This document shows positions 1-7,566 of a DNA stretch of 64,000 bases, piece by piece. Source of the stretch: Mycolicibacterium sp. CR10 (GTDB lineage: Bacteria; Actinomycetota; Actinomycetes; Mycobacteriales; Mycobacteriaceae); NCBI RefSeq assembly GCF_005222675.1, contig NZ_STGE01000032.1, positions 124,001 through 188,000 of the forward strand, given 5' to 3'. Position 1 is the first letter of the stretch, and each line of letters starts with the position of its first letter. The translations under genes and the position numbers were made by a program. Under the pieces are notes generated by a model. That model was not told the origin of the DNA and searched no databases. It was given only the letters and a program-made list of their open reading frames with translations.

Positions 1-76
1 GAATCGCCTGCCCCTCGTCGGTCTCGCGGGAATCGACCACCCGAGAATCGGGATGACGGCAGAACGGACAGTGCAT
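1..76 (-). CDS. nrdR: Transcriptional regulator NrdR, N-terminal fragment (cut by window edge)
   Basis: Only the first 25 codons lie in the window; the gene continues beyond base 1. The visible N-terminus begins [12 protein letters not shown] and runs on to DEGQAI, the invariant start of NrdR. CPFC is the first half of its zinc ribbon. NrdR is an ATP-cone, zinc-ribbon repressor of ribonucleotide reductase genes. Its place next to chiZ and lexA is the conserved mycobacterial order. The ATG at 76 is chosen over a GTG one codon upstream because family members start with MHCP. Bases 77-239 upstream hold no convincing gene. Confidence 0.9.
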
Positions 77-239
77 CACCGCTCCTTCGCCGCACCGATG
101 AACAACCGCTTCGGACGCCTTCGAGCGTACCTGCGCGGTCCGCGGGCGGCCCAGCACCGGAGCGATTGGCGCATACCTCACGTCACGGTTCCTCAGAATG
201 CTTGAGCATCAGGGTGTTTGGATATGCGTCGGCGCGCCG

Positions 240-758
240 TCAGCCTATCGGAGCGATGAGGGTCTGCCCGGGGTCGAGCGCCACGGATTCGAGCTTGTTG
301 AGCTCGCGGATTCGTTCGATGACGTCTCCGATCGGCGCATCGGGTGCCACCCGCTCAGCCACCTGCTGCAGCGACTCCCCTGCCTCCACCTGCACTACCG
401 CGAGGCGACCGGGAATCTCGGCCTCGCTGCCGACCACGCCGCCGGACTGGGCGACCAGACCCAGCCACAAGGTGATGGCGCCGGCGATCAGCGCCAGCAC
501 CACCGTGGTCGCGGGGGTTATCGGGCGCCGGCGGTGTGGCGCCCGCGAGACGAGCACTCCCGTGCCGCGATAACGCATCGGAGCGCCGGCGGGTCGATGT
601 GAACGCGGCCTGCGCGCAGCCACGGCAGACCGCGTCCGCGTCCGGCCGATGACAGTGCCGTGGATTTCGCCCCGCGACTCCCGCCGGGCCTGCCGGACCT
701 CGGACTCGAACTCGGACTCGAAGTCGTTCCAGGCCTCGCGAGTGTGGAGGATCGTCAT
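240..758 (-). CDS. chiZ: LysM-domain membrane-anchored cell wall protein ChiZ (SOS-induced division inhibitor)
   Basis: 172 residues. An Arg-rich cytoplasmic N-terminus is followed by one membrane span (about residues 79-104, rich in ALIAG-type residues) and a C-terminal LysM domain (about 117-170, VQVEAGESLQQVAERV) that should bind peptidoglycan. This is the layout of M. tuberculosis Rv2719c/ChiZ, a damage-induced protein that slows septation. It is divergent from lexA, and two LexA-box-like sites (808-823, 828-843) sit 50-85 bases upstream, so SOS induction is expected. Gene identity rests on architecture plus position. Enzymatic activity cannot be judged from the sequence. Confidence 0.85.
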   Translation of the reverse strand: MTILHTREAWNDFESEFESEVRQARRESRGEIHGTVIGRTRTRSAVAARRPRSHRPAGAPMRYRGTGVLVSRAPHRRRPITPATTVVLALIAGAITLWLGLVAQSGGVVGSEAEIPGRLAVVQVEAGESLQQVAERVAPDAPIGDVIERIRELNKLESVALDPGQTLIAPIG

Positions 759-807
759 CTGTCTGCCCTTCGTTCTCGGATGATTCGCTCTTGTGTTCGA
801 ATATTAC

Positions 808-823
808 TCGATCATGTGTTCGA
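808..823. promoter_or_regulatory. LexA (SOS) box, chiZ side
   Basis: TCGATCATGTGTTCGA matches the mycobacterial SOS consensus TCGAAC-N4-GTTCGA at 11 of 12 fixed bases. It lies 50 bases upstream of the chiZ start, as expected for LexA repression of chiZ. Confidence 0.8.
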
Positions 824-827
824 TGGA

Positions 828-843
828 TAGAACATGTGATCGA
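828..843. promoter_or_regulatory. Second LexA-box-like site between chiZ and lexA
   Basis: TAGAACATGTGATCGA matches 10 of 12 fixed bases of TCGAAC-N4-GTTCGA. It lies 4 bases from the previous site on the same DNA face spacing (20 bases centre to centre), so the two could form a tandem operator. Weaker than its neighbours. Confidence 0.5.
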
Positions 844-930
844 ACTGTTGCGAACGCTAACGCACCCCACCGACACGTCATCCGGCCCGTTGCCGAGGCC
901 TACCCCCCGGATCCCGGCGCCCGACACGCC

Positions 931-946
931 TCGAACACATGTTTGA
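931..946. promoter_or_regulatory. LexA (SOS) box in front of lexA
   Basis: TCGAACACATGTTTGA matches the consensus at 11 of 12 fixed bases. It ends 32 bases upstream of the lexA ATG, the arrangement expected for lexA autoregulation. Confidence 0.9.
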
Positions 947-978
947 TTATCGGACCTGTCCGCGTTACATTCGGGCTC

Positions 979-1671
979 ATGAGCGACGACAGCAGCGACA
1001 GCACCGGCAGCGCAGCGCGCGGCCGCGATTCGGGCCTGACCGAACGTCAGCGCACAATCCTCGATGTCATCCGCGCCTCGGTGACCACCCGCGGCTACCC
1101 ACCGAGCATCAGGGAGATCGGTGATGCGGTCGGGCTGACCTCGACCTCATCGGTTGCCCACCAGCTGCGCACCCTCGAGCGCAAGGGCTATCTACGTCGC
1201 GACCCCAACCGCCCGCGTGCCGTGGACGTGCGCGGCTCCGAGGACCACGGGTCACCTGTGGTCACGACGGACGTGTCAGGTTCCGACGCACTGCCGGTGC
1301 CCACCTTCGTCCCGGTCCTCGGACGCATCGCCGCCGGCGGTCCGATCCTGGCCGAAGAAGCCGTCGAGGACGTCTTCCCGTTGCCCAAGGAACTTGTCGG
1401 CGACGGCTCGCTGTTCCTGCTCAAGGTGGTCGGCGAGTCGATGATCGACGCCGCGATCTGTGACGGCGACTGGGTCGTGGTCAGGCAGCAGAACGTCGCT
1501 GACAACGGTGACATCGTCGCGGCGATGATCGACGGCGAGGCCACCGTGAAGACGTTCAAGCGCACCCGCGGTCAGGTATGGCTGATGCCGCACAACCCGG
1601 CTTTCGACCCGATCCCCGGCAACGACGCCGCGGTGCTGGGCAAGGTCGTCACCGTCATCCGCAAGATCTGA
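979..1671 (+). CDS. lexA: SOS repressor LexA
   Basis: 230 residues. Winged helix-turn-helix DNA-binding domain at about 20-85 (LTERQRTILDVIR, PPSIREIGDAVGLTS), linker, then the S24 self-cleavage domain. The cleavage bond is Ala119-Gly120 in GRIAAGGPI, the nucleophile is Ser154 in GESMID and the general base is Lys191 in ATVKTFKR, so autoproteolysis should be intact. The ATG at 979 is used because it begins the family N-terminus and lies downstream of the SOS box; an in-frame ATG 186 bases upstream would swallow the operator. It ends 16 bases from the convergent LGFP-repeat gene. Confidence 0.97.
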   Translation: MSDDSSDSTGSAARGRDSGLTERQRTILDVIRASVTTRGYPPSIREIGDAVGLTSTSSVAHQLRTLERKGYLRRDPNRPRAVDVRGSEDHGSPVVTTDVSGSDALPVPTFVPVLGRIAAGGPILAEEAVEDVFPLPKELVGDGSLFLLKVVGESMIDAAICDGDWVVVRQQNVADNGDIVAAMIDGEATVKTFKRTRGQVWLMPHNPAFDPIPGNDAAVLGKVVTVIRKI

Positions 1672-1687
1672 CGCGGAAGTCGCTCGG

Positions 1688-3787
1688 CTACTCGCCGCGC
1701 ACGAAACCGTTGGTGCGCGCCATTTCCTCACTGGCGAACCAGATCTCGACAGGTGCCTCGTCATAGTCGTCGCTGCTGGGCGTCCAGTACAGACCGGACT
1801 TGGTGTCCGCCTTGATCGGATAACCCTCGGGAATGTCGTTCGGATCGTCGAGCGGCAGACGCAACGCGGTGACGGTCGGCATCGGCTCGTCGAAGTCGAT
1901 CCGTGCGTGGCGGCCGGTGTCGGTCAAGGGATCCCGATCGAACACCACCGCCGGCTCTGCGGACGGCCCGACCGAAGGCTCCGGCTCCGCCTCCAGCTCC
2001 GGTTCCCGTTCGGGTTCCGGCTCGGGTTCCGGTTCCGGTTCCGGCTCCGGTTCCCGCTCGGCGAACGACTCACTCTCGGAAGCGATCTCGGTGGCCGTGG
2101 GCACCCGGGTCGGAGTCGTAATCGCGTCAGGGTTTTCCTCTTCGTCAACGGAAGCCGACCGTCCGGTCTCGTCGTTGGTGCCGCTCGACGCCACCGAACG
2201 CACCGGCGCGCCCCAGAAACTCAGCGGACCCGAAGGGAACTCATCGGAGGCCGCCGACGACGGCGACGACGGAGCAGCTGAAGACAACGAGCCGAGGCCC
2301 TCTCGGGCGTAGCGATCGGCGAACAGTGCGTCCTCACGACCATCGTCACTCTCGGGCGGACCATCGGTCGTGCCGGTCTCGTAGTCGCGGCCGTCGTCTG
2401 TCGGGGGTCCGACGCTCGGGAACAGATCATCGTCGTCACCGCGGCGACGATTCCGCATCACGGCGAACGCCACCAGGCCCGCGAGCAGCAGCACCGGCAC
2501 GATGGCGAGCAGCCACCACCACGTCCACTGGAACCACTTGCCCTTGCCGGTGTCCGAGGCCTTCGGCGGCGCCTGCGCGGGCGCCTCATTCTCGGGCACC
2601 TCGAGGCCTGCCAGCGCAGAGGCGAGATTGGCCGGCTCGGTGCTGAACTTCTTGGTCGCGGAGTTCCAGGAGATGGCGCCGCCACTGAACCGCTGCGTGG
2701 TGACGTCGCCGTCCTGGGTCTGGTCGGCGACGGGCGGGCCGAGATCGCCGGTGGCGCCACCTAGCTTGTCCCATGCGGTATTGAGCGGTCCGCGGACGAT
2801 CACGGCGCCGAAGTCGGGGGTCCAGAAGATGACCGGCTTGTCCTCGGCGGCGAACGTGCTCATCCGGCTCGCCGGTGCCACGCCACCGTCGACTTCGCTG
2901 GTGGTCGGGAACCCGAGGTCGCCTTCCGGGCCGCCGACGCTCTCGTACTTGGCCAACACCTGTCCGGTCACGACGTTCGCGCCGGTGGCGGGGCTGTAGA
3001 AGATCTTGCCGTTGACGAAATCCTGACCGAAGCCGTCGGCGCCGATGGGATACGGCTCACCCTCCGAGGCACCCAACGGGCCCAACGGTCCGCCGGCCGC
3101 GCGACGGGCGGCGTTGATCGCCGACACCGGATCGTCGGCGATCGTCAGGTCCGTCAGCTGTCCCGCCAGGTCGGGCGGCACCGTGGTGAACGTCTTGGCG
3201 CGTGTGTCATACGACAACTCACCGCCAGTGAACTTCTGCGTGACGACCGCGCCGTTATAGGTCTCGTCCTCGGCGGGCACGCCGAGCGCGCCGGACGATC
3301 CTCCGAGGGTGTCCCACGCCGCATTGATCGGTCCACGGACCACTCTCGCGCCCGTCGCCGGTGTCCAGAAGATCACCGGGTTGTCCGCCGCGCTCAACGT
3401 GGTGTTACGGCTGTCCGGAGCACGACCGGGACCCTCGTCGATCGTGGGAAAGCCCAAGTCGCTCTCGGCGGGACCGCCGAGGGACTCGTACTTCTCCAGG
3501 ATCGCGCCCTGCATGAAGTGTGCGCCGGTGGCGGGGGTGAAAAACATCTTGCCGGACGCGAAGTTCTGCGCGAAGGCCGCGCCGGCCGGGTAGACATCAC
3601 CCGACTTGGGACCCAGCGGACCGGTGTCGCCGCCGCCGGCCTGCCACGCCGCGGTGATGGCATCGTTGGCCTCGATATCGGGCTGCGCGGTCGCGGAGGG
3701 TGCCAGCAGGAGTGCCGAGGCAACCCCCAGCAGGCCGATCATCGCTCGACCGACCACACGTGTGCGCAGCATCGGCTGCCGGATCAT
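1688..3787 (-). CDS. Secreted/membrane LGFP-repeat protein with acidic cytoplasmic tail (Rv2721c-like)
   Basis: 699 residues. N-terminal signal peptide ending near ATAQP, then repeated LGFP-type modules (LGFPTIDEG, LGVPAEDE, LGFPTTSE and relatives) over about residues 50-390. A single span around 420-445 (LLAIVPVLLLAGLVAF) follows, then a long acidic, low-complexity cytoplasmic tail with an EPEPEP run at about 580-600. LGFP repeats are thought to bind the mycobacterial wall, so this looks like a wall-to-membrane tether. A GGGGAGG ribosome site precedes the ATG. Position beside lexA fits Rv2721c. The function is not established. Confidence 0.75.
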   Translation of the reverse strand: MIRQPMLRTRVVGRAMIGLLGVASALLLAPSATAQPDIEANDAITAAWQAGGGDTGPLGPKSGDVYPAGAAFAQNFASGKMFFTPATGAHFMQGAILEKYESLGGPAESDLGFPTIDEGPGRAPDSRNTTLSAADNPVIFWTPATGARVVRGPINAAWDTLGGSSGALGVPAEDETYNGAVVTQKFTGGELSYDTRAKTFTTVPPDLAGQLTDLTIADDPVSAINAARRAAGGPLGPLGASEGEPYPIGADGFGQDFVNGKIFYSPATGANVVTGQVLAKYESVGGPEGDLGFPTTSEVDGGVAPASRMSTFAAEDKPVIFWTPDFGAVIVRGPLNTAWDKLGGATGDLGPPVADQTQDGDVTTQRFSGGAISWNSATKKFSTEPANLASALAGLEVPENEAPAQAPPKASDTGKGKWFQWTWWWLLAIVPVLLLAGLVAFAVMRNRRRGDDDDLFPSVGPPTDDGRDYETGTTDGPPESDDGREDALFADRYAREGLGSLSSAAPSSPSSAASDEFPSGPLSFWGAPVRSVASSGTNDETGRSASVDEEENPDAITTPTRVPTATEIASESESFAEREPEPEPEPEPEPEPEREPELEAEPEPSVGPSAEPAVVFDRDPLTDTGRHARIDFDEPMPTVTALRLPLDDPNDIPEGYPIKADTKSGLYWTPSSDDYDEAPVEIWFASEEMARTNGFVRGE

Positions 3788-3830
3788 TCATCCTCCCCGC
3801 GGTCTGCGACAAGTTACTTCGGCAAGTCTG

Positions 3831-3847
3831 TTCGAATTTCATTCGAA
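3831..3847. promoter_or_regulatory. Perfect 7-3-7 palindrome upstream of the LGFP-repeat gene
   Basis: TTCGAAT-TTC-ATTCGAA is a perfect inverted repeat 44 bases upstream of the LGFP-repeat gene start, in an AT-richer patch. Its half-sites resemble LexA half-sites but are one base too close for a standard SOS box. It may be an operator for an unidentified regulator. Confidence 0.4.
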
Positions 3848-3972
3848 AAGCCCTGCGAAAGTACCGCGTGCGTTCACTTTGCGTCAGTGGACGCCGATTA
3901 CCAAGGAACCTCGCCGGTCCGACGGAAAGAATATGCAGTTGTCCGGTACCCGGTGAGGCAATGCGCCGCGGG

Positions 3973-5154
3973 CTATACGCCGAGGCTGCGGCCGATGATC
4001 TCCTTCATGATCTCGGAGGTCCCCCCGTAGATGGTCTGCACACGGGCATCGAGATAAGCCCGCGCCACCGGGTATTCGCGCATATAGCCGTAGCCACCGT
4101 GCAATTGCAGGCACCGGTCGATCAATTGGACCTGTTTCTCGGTGGAATACCACTTGGCCATGGCGGCCTGCTCGCCCGTCAGCCGCTCGTCGAGGTGCAG
4201 GCGGATGTACTCGTCGACCATCATCCGCACCACCGTGGCTTCGGTCGCCAGTTCTGCCAGCAGGAAGCGGCTGTTCTGGAAACTACCGATGGGCTTTCCG
4301 AATGCCTTGCGCTCCTTGGCGTACTCGACGGTCTGCTGCAGCACCGCCTCCATCGCCGCGGCGGCCATGATGGCGATCGAGATCCGCTCCTGTGGCAGGT
4401 TCTGCATCAGATAGACGAAGCCCTGGCCCTGTTCTCCGAGAAGGTTCTCGACCGGCACTTTGACGTCGGTGAAGGACAACTCGGCGGTGTCCTGAGCGTC
4501 GAGACCGAGCTTGTCGAGATGACGACCACGTTCGAAACCCTCCATCCCACGCTCCACCACCAGCAGCGAGAAGCCCAGCGCCCCTTTGTCGGGGTCGGTC
4601 TGGGCCACCACGATCACCAGGTCGGCGTGAATGCCGTTGGTGATGAACGTCTTGGAGCCGTTGAGAATGTAGTGGTCACCGTCCCTGACCGCCCGTGTCT
4701 TGATGCCCTGCAGGTCGCTGCCGGTGCCCGGCTCGGTCATCGCGATCGCGGAGATCAGTTCACCTGTGCAGAACTTCGGCAGCCAGCGCTGCTTCTGCTC
4801 CTCGGTGGCCAGCCTGATGAAGTACGGCGCCGTGACATCGTTGTGCAGGCTGAATCCCAGTCCGCTGTAGCGACCCGCGGTCACCTCTTCGGTGATGACG
4901 GTGTTGTAGCGGAAGTCCGAAACGCCACCGCCGCCGTATTCCTCGGGAACCGCCATGCCCAGGAAGCCCTGCTTGCCCGCCTCCAGCCAGATGCCGCGAT
5001 CGACGATCTTGTCCTTCTCCCACTGCTCGTGGAAGGGCGCGACATGCCTTTCGAGGAACGCGCGGAAGGAATCGCGGAACATCTCGTGCTCGGGTTCGAA
5101 CAGGGTGCGGTCGTAGGCGATGACTGACGTGGCCGCTGGGGCTGTGGCGCCCAT
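3973..5154 (-). CDS. fadE20: Acyl-CoA dehydrogenase FadE20 (long-chain type)
   Basis: 393 residues, full length for the family. FAD-dependent alpha,beta-dehydrogenation of acyl-CoA, the first step of beta-oxidation. Motifs: AMTEPGTGSDLQG (FAD/acyl binding, about 138-150), ERKAFGKPIG, QLHGGYGYMREYPVAR. The C-terminal segment reads IYGGTSEI with Gly377 where medium-chain enzymes have their catalytic Glu. The candidate base is instead Glu269 in AAAAMEAVLQQT, as in long-chain acyl-CoA dehydrogenases. Start: GGAGG is six bases before the ATG at 5154; the ATG at 5160 is too close. Divergent from the molybdopterin enzyme. Confidence 0.9.
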   Translation of the reverse strand: MGATAPAATSVIAYDRTLFEPEHEMFRDSFRAFLERHVAPFHEQWEKDKIVDRGIWLEAGKQGFLGMAVPEEYGGGGVSDFRYNTVITEEVTAGRYSGLGFSLHNDVTAPYFIRLATEEQKQRWLPKFCTGELISAIAMTEPGTGSDLQGIKTRAVRDGDHYILNGSKTFITNGIHADLVIVVAQTDPDKGALGFSLLVVERGMEGFERGRHLDKLGLDAQDTAELSFTDVKVPVENLLGEQGQGFVYLMQNLPQERISIAIMAAAAMEAVLQQTVEYAKERKAFGKPIGSFQNSRFLLAELATEATVVRMMVDEYIRLHLDERLTGEQAAMAKWYSTEKQVQLIDRCLQLHGGYGYMREYPVARAYLDARVQTIYGGTSEIMKEIIGRSLGV

Positions 5155-5202
5155 GGGCATCCTCCGTGGTTGGTACGGGCTGTTACCACGAAGGTACCCC
5201 AT

Positions 5203-5218
5203 CCAACCGGATGGTTGG
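5203..5218. promoter_or_regulatory. Palindromic operator candidate between fadE20 and the molybdopterin gene
   Basis: CCAACC-GGAT-GGTTGG is a perfect 6-4-6 inverted repeat in the 108-base divergent intergenic region, about 50 bases from each start. TetR-type fatty-acid regulators often bind such sites. The regulator is not identifiable here. Confidence 0.4.
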
Positions 5219-5262
5219 TCGACGGACGGCCGGGTCCGCACGACCGTCGTAAACTCTCCGCC

Positions 5263-7566
5263 ATGGCCTCGGCCTCCCCTAATGCCCTGACCAGCCTCAC
5301 CCACTGGGGCGCGTTCACGGCGACTGTCGACTCCGGCGACATCACGTCGGTCACTCCCCTGGACGGTGACACCGATCCGTCTCCCGCCCTGGGTAACCTG
5401 CCGGGCTCGGTGCGGCATGTCTCGCGCATCACGTCGCCCGCAGTGCGCCGCGGTTGGCTCGACGACGGGCCCGGCCCCACCGCCCGGCGCGGCGCCGACG
5501 AGTTCGTCGCAGTGTCATGGGACGAGCTCACCGAGCTGCTGGCCACCGAACTGCGCCGCGTCGTCGACATCCACGGCAACGAGGCCATCTACGGGGGTTC
5601 CTACGGCTGGGCCAGCGCGGGCCGATTCCACCACGCCCAGAGCCAGGTGCATCGATTCCTGAATTGCCTTGGCGGCTATACATTTTCACGCCACTCCTAC
5701 AGCCTCGGCGCAACCGGGGTGATCATGCCGCGGGTGGTCGGCACCCACGATGACCTGTTCAAGCGGTCCACCCAGTGGGAGGTGATCGTCGAACACACGG
5801 ACCTGATGGTGTGTTTCGGCGGGCTGGCGCTCAAGAACACCGGCGTGAACCACGGTGGCACCACCGCACACCCGGCCCGGGACGCATTGCGCCGCTTCCG
5901 GGAACGCGGCGGCCGGATCGTCTCGTTCTCGCCGTTGCGCGACGACGTCGACGGCGCGTACGAGTGGCACGCCTCGGTGCCCGGCACCGACGTGGCGATC
6001 ATGCTCGCGCTGGCGTACGTGCTGGCGACCGAATCGCTGGCCGACCGCGACTTCCTCGCCAGCTACTGCACCGGATACCAGCGATTCGAGCGCTACCTGC
6101 TCGGCACCGACGACGGTGTCCCGAAGTCGCCGCAGTGGGCCGAGTCCCTCTGCGGTCTGGCCGCGGACGACCTGACCGCGCTGGCCCGCCGGATGGCCGC
6201 CGCGAGGACGATCGTCACCGTCAGTTGGTCGCTGCAGCGAACCAGGCACGGCGAGCAGGCGCCGTGGATGGGGCTGACCCTGGCCGCGATGCTCGGCCAG
6301 ATCGGCCTTCCCGGAGGAGGATTCGGCCACGGATACGGGTCGATGAACGAACCGGGGATGCCGCCGTTGCGCTGTGGCCTGCCGCGCCTGCCCCAGGGCG
6401 TCAACCCGGTATCGTCGTTCATCCCCGTCGCGGCGGTCAGTGACATGCTGCTGCATCCGGGTGAGACGTTCGACTACAACGGCCTTCGCCTCAGCTACCC
6501 GGCCATCAAGCTGGTCTACTGGGCGGGCGGCAACCCGTTCCACCACCACCAGAACCTCTCCCGGTTGCGGCGGGCGCTCGGCCGTCCCGACACCGTGGTG
6601 GTGCACGACCCGTACTGGACGGCGATGGCCAAGCACGCCGACATCGTGGTGCCGTCGACCACCGCGATGGAACGCGACGACTACTCCGGTTCCCGCAACG
6701 ACCCCGTCCTGATGGCGATGCCGCAACTGACCGAACCGTATGCGCAATCGCGAGACGACTACCAGACATTCGCCGCGCTGTCGCGCCGACTGGGGTTCGA
6801 GAACCAGTTCACCGAGGGTCGAACGGCACGGCAGTGGCTGACCCATCTCTACGAAGACTGGTCCTCAGCATTGGATTTCGAGGTTCCGGCGTTCGACGAG
6901 TTCTGGCGGGCCGGCCAGCTGAGGCTGCCGACAGAGGACGGCCTGACCTTGCTGGCCGACTTCCGCGCTGATCCGTCGACGCACCGACTGGGCACCCCCA
7001 GCGGCTTGATCGAGATCTTCTCCTCCGAGATCGACGGGTTCGGCTATGACGACTGCGTAGGCCACCCGGCGTGGTTCGAGCCGACGGAGTGGCTGGGCGG
7101 CCCGCGCGCCGCCGACTATCCGCTGCATCTGCTGGCCAACCAGCCTGCCAGCAGACTGCACAGTCAACTGGACGGCGGGGCCGCCAGCCAGCAGTCGAAA
7201 GTCACAGGCCGAGAACCCATTCGGATGAATCCGGTCGATGCTCAGGCACGCGGGGTGACTGGCGGCGACATCGTGAAGGTGTTCAATGACCGGGGCGCCT
7301 GCCTGGCCGGTGTGGTGCTCGACGAGGCGGTACGCCCTCAGGTCGTACAACTGTCGACCGGCGCGTGGTTCGATCCTGAGGACCCTAGCGATCCGGACGC
7401 GATGTGCGTGCACGGGAACCCCAATGTGCTCACCGACGATGTCGGCACCTCATCGCTGGCCCGTGGCTGCACCGGTGCACACGTGCTGGTGGAAGTCGAG
7501 AAGTTCACTGCCCCACCACCACCGGTGCGGGCCCATCATCCGCCCGAGTTCTACGACGTCGTCTGA
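5263..7566 (+). CDS. Cytoplasmic molybdopterin oxidoreductase (BisC/TorA-like, DMSO reductase family)
   Basis: 767 residues. Oxidoreductase using a bis-molybdopterin-guanine-dinucleotide cofactor. No Tat signal and no N-terminal [4Fe-4S] cysteine motif are seen, as in BisC-like enzymes. The segment GGYTFSRHSYSLGATGVIM aligns by eye with the Mo-ligand Ser loop of DMSO/TMAO reductases, making Ser147 the likely Mo ligand. The C-terminal cofactor-binding domain is recognisable (HLLANQPASRLHSQLDGG, REPIRMNPVDAQARGV). Substrate unknown: biotin sulfoxide, methionine sulfoxide, TMAO or another S/N-oxide. No partner electron-transfer gene is adjacent. Its last 16 bases overlap the convergent helicase gene. 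Confidence 0.8.
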   Translation: MASASPNALTSLTHWGAFTATVDSGDITSVTPLDGDTDPSPALGNLPGSVRHVSRITSPAVRRGWLDDGPGPTARRGADEFVAVSWDELTELLATELRRVVDIHGNEAIYGGSYGWASAGRFHHAQSQVHRFLNCLGGYTFSRHSYSLGATGVIMPRVVGTHDDLFKRSTQWEVIVEHTDLMVCFGGLALKNTGVNHGGTTAHPARDALRRFRERGGRIVSFSPLRDDVDGAYEWHASVPGTDVAIMLALAYVLATESLADRDFLASYCTGYQRFERYLLGTDDGVPKSPQWAESLCGLAADDLTALARRMAAARTIVTVSWSLQRTRHGEQAPWMGLTLAAMLGQIGLPGGGFGHGYGSMNEPGMPPLRCGLPRLPQGVNPVSSFIPVAAVSDMLLHPGETFDYNGLRLSYPAIKLVYWAGGNPFHHHQNLSRLRRALGRPDTVVVHDPYWTAMAKHADIVVPSTTAMERDDYSGSRNDPVLMAMPQLTEPYAQSRDDYQTFAALSRRLGFENQFTEGRTARQWLTHLYEDWSSALDFEVPAFDEFWRAGQLRLPTEDGLTLLADFRADPSTHRLGTPSGLIEIFSSEIDGFGYDDCVGHPAWFEPTEWLGGPRAADYPLHLLANQPASRLHSQLDGGAASQQSKVTGREPIRMNPVDAQARGVTGGDIVKVFNDRGACLAGVVLDEAVRPQVVQLSTGAWFDPEDPSDPDAMCVHGNPNVLTDDVGTSSLARGCTGAHVLVEVEKFTAPPPPVRAHHPPEFYDVV

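Noticed and set aside
1970..2065. Tandem GGTTCC-like repeat as a mobile or minisatellite element
   Set aside because: It is the coding repeat for the EPEPEP acidic tail of the LGFP-repeat protein.
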